From NCBI GenBank assembly GCA_017435185.1, contig JAFSFN010000209.1, forward strand, positions 1 to 6,297: 6,297 nt of DNA, written 5' to 3'. The position numbers and the translations under genes are program-made. This stretch comes from Clostridia bacterium (lineage in GTDB: Bacteria; Bacillota; Clostridia; Christensenellales; CAG-138). The notes beneath the pieces are model-generated. The model saw only the letters and a program-made list of their open reading frames with translations, searched no databases and was not told the origin of the DNA. Every line of letters starts with the position of its first letter. The first letter of the stretch is position 1. Below are positions 1-5,656 of the stretch, one piece after another.

Positions 1-3
1 CAT

Positions 4-39
4 AAAAAGTGCCGCCATTTTCATGGTCGGCACTTTTTT
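4..39 (-). terminator. Rho-independent terminator after trpB (possibly bidirectional)
   Basis: An inverted repeat pairs GTGCCG (9-14) with CGGCAC (28-33). It is extended inward by CCAT (15-18) with ATGG (23-26) around a four-base loop, leaving T27 as a bulge. On the minus strand the stem starts about 9 bases after the trpB stop codon and is followed by a run of five T (8-4). On the plus strand it is followed by six T (34-39), so it could also end a convergent gene lying left of the window. No such gene can be seen here. Confidence 0.9.
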
Positions 40-48
40 CACTGCATT

Positions 49-1425
49 TTATTCTTCTACATTGGGAAGTTTCTTCAACGCAAGTTCTATTTCATCATCG
101 GTGGGCACATAATTGTCCATCTGTCCGTTATGGAACTTTTCATATGCATACATATCAAAATAGCCCGTTCCCGTGAGTCCGAATACTATTGTCTTTTCCT
201 CGCCTGTTTCTTTGCACTTCATTGCTTCATTTATTGCAATGCGTATAGCGTGTGAACTTTCGGGGGCAGGCAATATTCCTTCTACTCTTGCAAACAGCTC
301 CGCTGCCTCGAAAACTTCCGTCTGAGCAACCGAGATCGCTTCCATCAAACCATCGGCATAGAGTTGCGAAAGTGTTGAATTCATGCCGTGATAACGAAGA
401 CCGCCTGCATGACTTGCCGAAGGTATAAAGCCACTGCCGAGCGTATACATCTTTGAAAGAGGACAAACCATGCCCGTGTCACAGTAGTCATATACATACT
501 TGCCTCGTGTGAAACTCGGGCATGAAGAAGGTTCAACCGCTATTATGCGATAATCCGCTTCACTACGAATCTTTTCTCCCATAAACGGAGCAATAAGTCC
601 GCCGAGATTTGAACCGCCGCCTGCACAGCCGATTATAATATCAGGCTTTATACCGTACTTATCAAGCGCAGTCTTTGTTTCAAGGCCTATTACCGACTGA
701 TGAAGCATGACCTGATTCAAAACACTGCCCAACACATAACGATAGCCGTCAAGTTTCGTTGCCTCTTCGACCGCTTCTGAAATAGCACAGCCCAAGCTGC
801 CGGTAGTACCCGGATGCTCTGCAAGTATTTTTCTGCCCACTTCAGTATCCATAGAGGGTGACGGAGTTACCGATGCACCGTATGTTCGCATTACCTCACG
901 GCGGAAAGGTTTTTGCTCGTATGATACTTTAACCATATGAACACGGCAATCAAGCCCGAAATACGAACACGCCATGGAAAGTGCCGTTCCCCACTGGCCT
1001 GCACCTGTTTCCGTAGTAACACCTTTAAGGCCCTGTTCTTTTGCATAATACGCCTGCGCAATTGCAGAATTGAGCTTATGACTTCCACTCGTGTTATTGC
1101 CTTCAAATTTATAATATATCTTTGCCGGTGTCTGCAATTTTTCCTCAAGGCAATATGCTCTTACCAAAGGCGAGGGACGGTACATTTTATAAAAACTCCT
1201 GATAGCTTCGGGAATTTCAATATACGGAGTTGTGTCATCAAGCTCCTGTTTAATGAGTTCCTCACAGAAAACACCCGAAAGTGCTTCGGCTTTCATCGGC
1301 TGATGTGTTTGAGGGTCAAGTAGCGGCGCCGGCTTATTCTTCATGTCTGCACGCAGATTGTACCATGCTTTAGGCATCTCCGATTCTTCAAGATATATCT
1401 TGTATGGGATTTCTTTGTTTGACAT
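49..1425 (-). CDS. trpB: Tryptophan synthase beta chain, TrpB2-like (TrpB-related PLP enzyme)
   Basis: This 458-residue cytosolic enzyme belongs to the PLP-dependent fold type II family. TrpB makes L-tryptophan from indole and L-serine. The sequence shows the PLP lysine K117 in GSHKLNS, the catalytic glutamate E139 in ETGAGQWG, and the PLP-phosphate loop GGGSN (269-273). It also has the HAGGLRYHG (339-347) and EGILPAPESSHA (382-393) blocks typical of the longer TrpB2/TrpB-related branch. Its length fits that branch better than the roughly 400-residue TrpB1. The usual SGxG near the C-terminus reads LTGTGYFD (417-424), with Thr in place of Ser. The start at 1425 is chosen because an AAAGGAG site lies 8 bases upstream. 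The open frame runs on to 1581, but that part is the T-box terminator. No trpA adjoins, so channelled indole from TrpA is not implied by context. Salvage of free indole or a serine-related side activity is possible. Expression is controlled by the tRNA-Trp T-box upstream. Confidence 0.93.
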   Translation of the reverse strand: MSNKEIPYKIYLEESEMPKAWYNLRADMKNKPAPLLDPQTHQPMKAEALSGVFCEELIKQELDDTTPYIEIPEAIRSFYKMYRPSPLVRAYCLEEKLQTPAKIYYKFEGNNTSGSHKLNSAIAQAYYAKEQGLKGVTTETGAGQWGTALSMACSYFGLDCRVHMVKVSYEQKPFRREVMRTYGASVTPSPSMDTEVGRKILAEHPGTTGSLGCAISEAVEEATKLDGYRYVLGSVLNQVMLHQSVIGLETKTALDKYGIKPDIIIGCAGGGSNLGGLIAPFMGEKIRSEADYRIIAVEPSSCPSFTRGKYVYDYCDTGMVCPLSKMYTLGSGFIPSASHAGGLRYHGMNSTLSQLYADGLMEAISVAQTEVFEAAELFARVEGILPAPESSHAIRIAINEAMKCKETGEEKTIVFGLTGTGYFDMYAYEKFHNGQMDNYVPTDDEIELALKKLPNVEE

Positions 1426-1433
1426 TTTTCTGT

Positions 1434-1440
1434 CTCCTTT
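1434..1440 (-). promoter_or_regulatory. Ribosome binding site of trpB (fixes the start)
   Basis: The minus strand reads AAAGGAG followed by 8 bases and ATG at 1425. This near-consensus Shine-Dalgarno lies just downstream of the T-box terminator's T-run, so it is transcribed only when the leader reads through. It argues against the upstream in-frame ATG codons inside the leader. Confidence 0.85.
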
Positions 1441-1458
1441 CTTTTTGGGACAAAATAT

Positions 1459-1494
1459 AAAAAATCCTGTCCCGCTATTTTGCTGGGACAGGAT
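1459..1494 (-). terminator. T-box attenuator terminator
   Basis: On the minus strand ATCCTGTCCC (1494-1485) pairs perfectly with GGGACAGGAT (1473-1464). The stem is extended by a GC/GC pair after one bulged A, with an A/T-rich loop. It ends in six T (1464-1459). The 5' arm is also needed for the antiterminator: GCAGGAU (1510-1504) can pair with AUCCUGU (1494-1488), and GGG of the T-box can pair with the following CCC. Terminator and antiterminator are therefore mutually exclusive, as in known T-box leaders. The structure also stands between the upstream alr operon and trpB, so it should attenuate read-through transcripts too. Confidence 0.92.
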
Positions 1495-1744
1495 AAAGAT
1501 TCGATCCTGCGGTGCCACCCGGCTTGGCATATTTTTATATGCCCTCTTTACGCATACTGTCATATGCAGACCTTTTTTCACGAAGAGTCACACTCCGTCT
1601 CACATACTCCGAGTTTTGCCGAACTAAACTCGTTTCCGATTGCCCTCAAAAGTCCATTCAGCTCCATGTTTTTCGCCGTAATTCCACCAATTTACAGCTC
1701 TCTGAGGAAAAAGGGATGAAACTTACTACTCTTTCTCAACGGTT
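1459..1744 (-). ncRNA. tRNA-Trp-responsive T-box leader of trpB
   Basis: This cis-acting RNA switch senses uncharged tRNA. The T-box core GGGTGGCACCGC sits at 1520-1509, preceded by AAGCC. Stem I starts with the typical AAGAGUAGUAAG stretch and has lower helices GUUUC (1722-1718) with GAAAC (1636-1632) and CCCUU (1715-1711) with GAGGG (1647-1643). A CAGAGAG segment leads to a distal hairpin, GCUGUAA pairing with UUACGGC, whose loop contains GGUGGAA. The specifier loop reads GAA-UGG-AC, placing UGG, the only Trp codon, at 1656-1654. The bulge UGGC (1517-1514) would pair with a GCCA tRNA end, which fits the G73 discriminator known for bacterial tRNA-Trp. Further helices are GAGUUU/AAACUC (1631-1611) and GGCAUAU/AUAUGCC (1542-1525) just before the core. 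Uncharged tRNA-Trp should favour antitermination and trpB expression. The family rules are established; the Trp assignment is read from the sequence. Confidence 0.95.
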
Positions 1745-1750
1745 TTGTAT

Positions 1751-1780
1751 ATTATACTGCAAACACTTTTGAAGTGTCAA
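1751..1780 (-). promoter_or_regulatory. SigA-type promoter for the T-box/trpB unit
   Basis: The minus strand carries perfect TTGACA (1780-1775) and TATAAT (1756-1751) boxes separated by 18 bases, one more than the usual 17. The predicted start is an A near 1744, giving a leader of about 320 nt before trpB. The -35 box begins 5 bases after the alr stop codon, so trpB has its own promoter despite sitting directly behind the alr operon. Confidence 0.88.
1763..1777. repeat. Short perfect inverted repeat inside the trpB promoter
   Basis: ACACTT (1763-1768) and AAGTGT (1772-1777) are perfect inverted arms around TTG. The repeat covers half of the -35 box and most of the spacer. It could be an operator for a dimeric repressor, or a weak hairpin at the end of the alr transcript, where it is followed by only TTTG. 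With 6-bp arms it may also be chance. Confidence 0.4.
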
Positions 1781-1785
1781 TGTTC

Positions 1786-2877
1786 TTATTCGTAAATGCG
1801 TACAGGTCGAGCCGCAAGACGGCACAATATCTCATTCTTGTTGCACTGTGCTTTCTGTGCGGCTTCTGCAACCGAAAGCGTGTTTTGTGTGCCGTCACCG
1901 TATATTATCGCAATGTCACCCTCTTTTACATCATCAACATCTGTCACATCGGCAACGCATTGGTCCATACACATTATGCCTATTAGCGGACATTTTTTTC
2001 CTCGTACAGTCACATAGCTTTTGCCGCCGAGTGCACGAGGATAACCATCGGCATAACCAAAAGGCAAAGTTGCCGCAACTGTGTCCCTCTCTGCCGTCCA
2101 CTCAAGATCATAGCCCACGCCTTCACCTTTTGAAATGCATCTTATTCTTGAAATACGCGTCTGCATTGTCATAATTGGCTGCACTTCAACATTATCGCTT
2201 TCAAAGCCTTTCATTCCGTAAAGCACTGCGCCTGTGCGTATCATGTCAAGACGGAAATCGGGATAATCCACAGCACTTATGCTGTCTGCAATATGGCGAT
2301 AACGGAAAGTATGCCCTTTTGCTTCGAGCTCATTTACGATATTCATGAACTTTTCAAGCTGAACTTCATCCGAAGCACGATCTTTCAACGCAAGATGCGA
2401 ATATATTCCCTCTGCATAAATATTGGGAGTTTTGAGTATTTCGAAAAGTTCATCAATCGAATCAGTACCCAAACGGTTGAATCCTGTTTCAATTTTCAGA
2501 TGAACAACTGCCTTTTTATTGAGTTTATTTGCCGCTTCACTCAATATTCGTGCCTGATGTGCCGAAAATATCGTAAGCGTGATATCATTTTCCACTGCCG
2601 TCTGTAAGAAACGATCAGGAGTAAACCCCAGAACAAACAGAGGTGCTTTCAAAAAGCTCTCGCGCAACTGCATCGCTTCTTCAAGGCGTGCCACGCCAAG
2701 ATAATCTGCGCCATGTTCAAGCAGTGTAGGTGCTATCTCCTTTGCGCCGTGTCCATATCCGTTTGCCTTAACAACCGCCATAACGGCCACATTCTTGCCT
2801 GCCATTTTGCGTACAGCATCAAGATTTTCTCCCAGCTTTTTCAGAGATATATGTATACTCGTATCACCGATTATCAT
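1786..2877 (-). CDS. alr: Alanine racemase
   Basis: This PLP-dependent cytosolic enzyme interconverts L- and D-alanine, supplying D-alanine for peptidoglycan. Its 363 residues match the usual length. The N-terminal barrel carries the PLP lysine K37 in VVKANGYGHG. K128 and R135 lie in HLKIETGFNRLG, where the family has its carbamylated lysine and substrate arginine. IADS (196-199) matches a conserved cofactor-contact segment, and R214 in DMIRTGAVLYG corresponds to the arginine that contacts the pyridine nitrogen. The C-terminal domain has the second catalytic base Y256 in GVGYD and the MCMDQ segment (302-306). All catalytic residues are present, so it should be active. RTG replaces the common RPG, a minor variation. 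The start overlaps the M20D stop as ATGA, with a GGAG 8 bases upstream, indicating translational coupling. A cell-wall role is expected, but a second alr elsewhere cannot be excluded, and the peptide-hydrolysis context would also fit alanine catabolism. Confidence 0.96.
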   Translation of the reverse strand: MIIGDTSIHISLKKLGENLDAVRKMAGKNVAVMAVVKANGYGHGAKEIAPTLLEHGADYLGVARLEEAMQLRESFLKAPLFVLGFTPDRFLQTAVENDITLTIFSAHQARILSEAANKLNKKAVVHLKIETGFNRLGTDSIDELFEILKTPNIYAEGIYSHLALKDRASDEVQLEKFMNIVNELEAKGHTFRYRHIADSISAVDYPDFRLDMIRTGAVLYGMKGFESDNVEVQPIMTMQTRISRIRCISKGEGVGYDLEWTAERDTVAATLPFGYADGYPRALGGKSYVTVRGKKCPLIGIMCMDQCVADVTDVDDVKEGDIAIIYGDGTQNTLSVAEAAQKAQCNKNEILCRLAARPVRIYE

Positions 2878-4053
2878 AACGGCTTCTCCATTAGTTTGAG
2901 CACTCCTGCCGTTACAAGTATAAGCCCTGTTAAAATGCAGTCATCATGCGGAGCAAAAGTTTCGCTGTGCAGTGACTGTATTTCCTCGCCTGCTTGGGCC
3001 GTTCCTATATTGAAATAACAGCCTTTTGCGGCATTGGCAAAATAAGCAAAATCATCCGCGCCCATGCTGGGAGTATCGCAGAATATTACATTCTGTTCAC
3101 CAAGCAGTCTGCGCGCTTCTGCTGCTACGGACATCGTTACTGCCGCATTATTTATGAGAGCAGGGTAGTCATCAACTAAGTCTATATCGACATGTGCACC
3201 CCATGCAGATGCAACATTTTGTACAACAGAACGAATATACGTTTTAACATTTTCTGCAGTCTCATTATCCAAAACACGCACCGTGCCCTCGAGTGTCACT
3301 TCACCTGCTACAACATTATTACAGCTTCCGCCTTCTATTCTGCCTATCGTGACCACGACAGGAGTTGTCGGAGCAGTCAAGCGGCTACTCACTGTTTGAA
3401 GTGCCGTTATTATATTTGCGGCAACAACTATTGCGTCAATGCCCTGTTCGGGATGTGCACCATGGCAAGCCTTTCCCTTTACTTTTATTCGCAGATTTAT
3501 GACTGCCGCATTCATTTTTCCCGGCAAGAACGCTGCTGCACCAAGGGGTATTGTGGGATCAACATGGATTCCCAGCACTGTATCAACAATCGGTGCTGTC
3601 ATGCATCCCTCATCCACCATTATCTTTGCACCGCCCACAGTTTCCTCAGCAGGCTGAAAAAAGAGTTTTACCATGCAGGGAAGATCATTTTCTATGGTTT
3701 TGAATATCTTTGCCGCACCAAGCAATACCGCTGTGTGCACATCATGTCCGCAAGCGTGCATCACACCTGCATTTTTTTGATGTATACGGAAGTGCAGTTT
3801 TTTCTTCAATGGGCAAAGCATCTATATCTGCACGCACACCGACGGCTCTTTCGCCCTGACCTATGCAGGCACAAATACCGCCGTTGCTATATGTCGTATA
3901 ACTGATATTAAGTGCATCAAGATGTTCGGCAATAAAGGCGAGGGTTTCCTTTTCCTCGCCTGAAAGTTCCGGATTTTGATGTAATACATGACGCAGTCTG
4001 ATAGTCTCTTCAAACACACTGCGTACAAGATCGGCATGATTTTCCTTATACAT
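2874..4053 (-). pseudogene. M20D-family amidohydrolase/peptidase, interrupted by a one-base frameshift
   Basis: The gene reads in two frames. The first part (4053 to about 3775) encodes 93 family-like residues with LRHVLHQNPELSGEE and the metal/catalytic segment VRADIDALPIEE. The second (about 3774 to 2874) resumes with HACGHDVHTA. Removing one A from the A7 run at 3778-3772 joins them into an uninterrupted 392-residue protein, the normal length for M20D aminoacylases such as N-acetyl-diaminopimelate deacetylase, hippurate hydrolase and IAA-amino-acid hydrolase types. In joined numbering, C101, H103, E136/E137, H163 and H362 match the di-metal ligands and catalytic glutamate of the family. 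HGAHPEQGIDA (197-207) lies in the lid domain. Nothing else is damaged, so the change is either very recent, a sequencing or assembly error, or bypassed by slippage. As written, translation from 4053 stops at 3742 after 103 residues. It starts 2 bases after the upstream amidohydrolase stop, with GAGG 7 bases before ATG, and overlaps alr by 4 bases. The exact substrate cannot be told. Confidence 0.9.
3772..3778 (-). other. A7 homopolymer at the M20D frameshift
   Basis: The minus strand reads TC-AAAAAAA-TGCAGG. The written frame gives S-K-K-C-R-C-D and soon stops. With six A the frame gives S-K-N-A-G-V-M-H-A-C-G-H-D, which is the expected family sequence. The defect is thus one surplus A, equal to a +1 shift, in a run prone to indels and polymerase slippage. 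Confidence 0.9.
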
Positions 4054-4055
4054 TG

Positions 4056-5198
4056 TTAATCCTCACGCTTACCGTTTATGAATACTGCTTTTGTTTTTGT
4101 GAGATAGTGGAACGGATGTCCGCTGAAAACTACGATATCGGCATCCTTTCCAACACTTATAGAGCCAACTCTGTCTTCCACACCTGCAACCTTTGCCGCA
4201 TTTATCGTAATGGCACGAAATGCCGCTTCTTCATCAAGACCCTCTCGCACTGCTATTGAAGCCAAATACGGAAGCAGCCACAATGCCACAACATCATGAT
4301 CAGTCGTAATTGCAAATTCCACACCGACAGCGTTAAGTTCAGCCCCCATTCCAAGGTTTCCGCCCACCGTTTCGGGCTTGCCTGCAGGTCCGATACAAGG
4401 ACCTACTATGGGAATTATTCCGGACTGTGCAATTTCGTTTATTATGCGCGAACCGCCCGTAGTATGAACGGTAGAACAGCGTATGTTAAACTCTTTCGCA
4501 ATACGAAGCGCTGTGAGGATATCGTCCGCACGATGTGCATGGACATGTGCAGGTATCTCTCTTTTAAGCAGGGGAATAAGTGCTTCCATTTCGGGGTCAT
4601 ACACATCTTCGCCTGCATCTTTTTTATTCATGTAGCGGCGTGCATTTTCCAAAGTTTTTCTGAATATAGCGGCTGTTGCCATCCGTGTCATCGGTGAAGA
4701 ACCTTTGCGCTCGCCGTAATTGCGCTTGGGGTTTTCTCCCATGGCACACTTTATGGCACAAGGTGCTTTCACTATCATTTTTTCAACATTGCTGTCGGAT
4801 ATCAGCTTCAAAACTGCCGCCTGACCGCCTATAACATTCGTACTGCCCGGAGACACAACAACGCTTGTAATACCTGCTTTGCGTGCCTTGGGGATTGCGA
4901 TATCAAAAGGATAAAAGCCATCAACAACTCTCATGTCGGGAGTAACGGCCGCTGTAGTCTCATTACAGTCTTCACCCTCCCAGCGGAAACCCTCTTCCGA
5001 GATTCCGATATGGGAATGAGCATCCATAAGTCCCGGCATTATATAGCCGCCCTCTGCATCAACGACCTCTCCGCTGTACGGTACAGCAGATGCCATGTCA
5101 CCAAAAGAAGTGATCACGCCGTTTTCAAAATCTACATAGCCGTTTTCATAGCGGCCGTTTTCAACGGTTATCAAAACACCATTCTGTATTCTCATCAT
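4056..5198 (-). CDS. Imidazolonepropionase-like metal-dependent amidohydrolase
   Basis: This cytosolic enzyme of the amidohydrolase superfamily (380 residues, 379 from the second Met) likely hydrolyses a C-N bond in a cyclic or peptide-like substrate that is not determined. A small N-terminal beta domain (about 1-54, ending GYIMPGLMDAH) leads into the metal-binding barrel with H61-S-H63. It continues with the SPGSTNVIGGQ (116-126) and CAMGENPKRNYG (151-162) blocks typical of this subgroup, the His cluster AHVHAH (217-222), H245 in TVHTTGG, and D300 in TTDHD. The C-terminal SVGKDADIVVF (348-358) returns to the beta domain. No signal peptide is visible. Two adjacent ATG codons follow AGGAGG; the second, at 5195, has the better 7-base spacing. 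The first ATG lies immediately after the stop of the membrane protein, and M20D follows after 2 bases, so coupled expression is expected. Relatives include prolidase-like and imidazolonepropionase-like enzymes. Given the peptide-uptake neighbours, a dipeptidase or acyl-amino-acid role is plausible inference. Confidence 0.85.
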   Translation of the reverse strand: MMRIQNGVLITVENGRYENGYVDFENGVITSFGDMASAVPYSGEVVDAEGGYIMPGLMDAHSHIGISEEGFRWEGEDCNETTAAVTPDMRVVDGFYPFDIAIPKARKAGITSVVVSPGSTNVIGGQAAVLKLISDSNVEKMIVKAPCAIKCAMGENPKRNYGERKGSSPMTRMATAAIFRKTLENARRYMNKKDAGEDVYDPEMEALIPLLKREIPAHVHAHRADDILTALRIAKEFNIRCSTVHTTGGSRIINEIAQSGIIPIVGPCIGPAGKPETVGGNLGMGAELNAVGVEFAITTDHDVVALWLLPYLASIAVREGLDEEAAFRAITINAAKVAGVEDRVGSISVGKDADIVVFSGHPFHYLTKTKAVFINGKRED

Positions 5199-5651
5199 TC
5201 AACCTCCTAACGGCATAAAAAATGATATTATCACCATGATTGCTCCGCACATCACTCGTGATATTGCTCTTGCGGCATCAACCTGTTTTTCCGTGAAATT
5301 CTCCTCATTCACAACGGTAGCGGAAGTTAAGTCATCATCAAAATCATCGCTGTCCATACGAAACGACGGTCTGTAGTGCTTCTTTTCTTTGAATCGACGA
5401 TGAATATATGGTATCTTTACTTTCTTTTTGTTCGGATTTGTTCCAAATGGGCGCATACCCGCCATTTTCAAATAAGTAAACCAACCCCAACATATCATCA
5501 CAAAACCCATAGCGCATACGGAATACACCATGTATACACCTGCGCCGAGCAATGCCCCAAGCAACAACGACAACACCAGCATTACTCCGAGATATTTGAA
5601 CGCTCGCCTGTATATCAGGCGAATATAGCTTTTTCGCTCACCTTGCTGCAT
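5199..5651 (-). CDS. Small membrane protein of unknown function, three predicted helices
   Basis: I do not recognise this 150-residue protein. The N-terminus is basic (ERKSYIRLIYRRAFK). Two hydrophobic helices follow, about 20-40 (rich in Leu/Gly) and 43-62. A hydrophilic stretch (about 63-128) is first strongly basic (NPNKKKVK, HRRFKEKKH) and then acidic (DSDDFDDD, 100-107). A third helix (about 130-148) ends at the C-terminal PLGG. The positive-inside rule suggests a cytoplasmic N-terminus and central loop, and an external C-terminus. There is no signal-peptidase site or catalytic motif that I can identify. It starts 5 bases after the ABC ATPase stop with only a weak GGAA-like ribosome site, and its last two Gly codons form part of the next gene's AGGAGG site. 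Position in the operon suggests a link to the transporter or the hydrolases, but function is unknown. Confidence 0.8.
   Translation of the reverse strand: MQQGERKSYIRLIYRRAFKYLGVMLVLSLLLGALLGAGVYMVYSVCAMGFVMICWGWFTYLKMAGMRPFGTNPNKKKVKIPYIHRRFKEKKHYRPSFRMDSDDFDDDLTSATVVNEENFTEKQVDAARAISRVMCGAIMVIISFFMPLGG
5203..5208 (-). promoter_or_regulatory. Ribosome binding site of the amidohydrolase, within the end of the membrane protein gene
   Basis: AGGAGG lies 4 bases from the first ATG (5198) and 7 bases from the second (5195) in the context AGGAGGTTGAATGATG. The spacing favours the second ATG as the main start. The site overlaps the final codons and abuts the TGA stop of the upstream gene, a layout that usually couples translation of the two genes. 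Confidence 0.75.
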
Positions 5652-5656
5652 CTGTT

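Noticed and set aside
1426..1581. In-frame N-terminal extension of trpB (52 extra codons, from an ATG at 1581)
   Set aside because: This stretch is the T-box core and terminator hairpin. It has no ribosome site at 1581 and encodes no family-like residues, while 1425 has AAAGGAG at good spacing.
3772..3778. Classical -1 programmed frameshift at the A7 run
   Set aside because: A -1 shift would read M-Q-V and stop. Restoring the family sequence needs a +1 shift or loss of one A, so a standard -1 slippery site does not explain it.
3192..3905. Plus-strand open frame of 237 codons opposite the M20D gene
   Set aside because: It is the antisense of a well-matched gene. Its translation is unusually rich in Cys, His and Tyr with no recognisable domain, and I see no ribosome site or promoter for it.
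4296..4697. Plus-strand open frame of 133 codons opposite the amidohydrolase
   Set aside because: It is a shadow of the minus-strand gene, with Cys/His-rich composition, no family motif and no separate expression signals.
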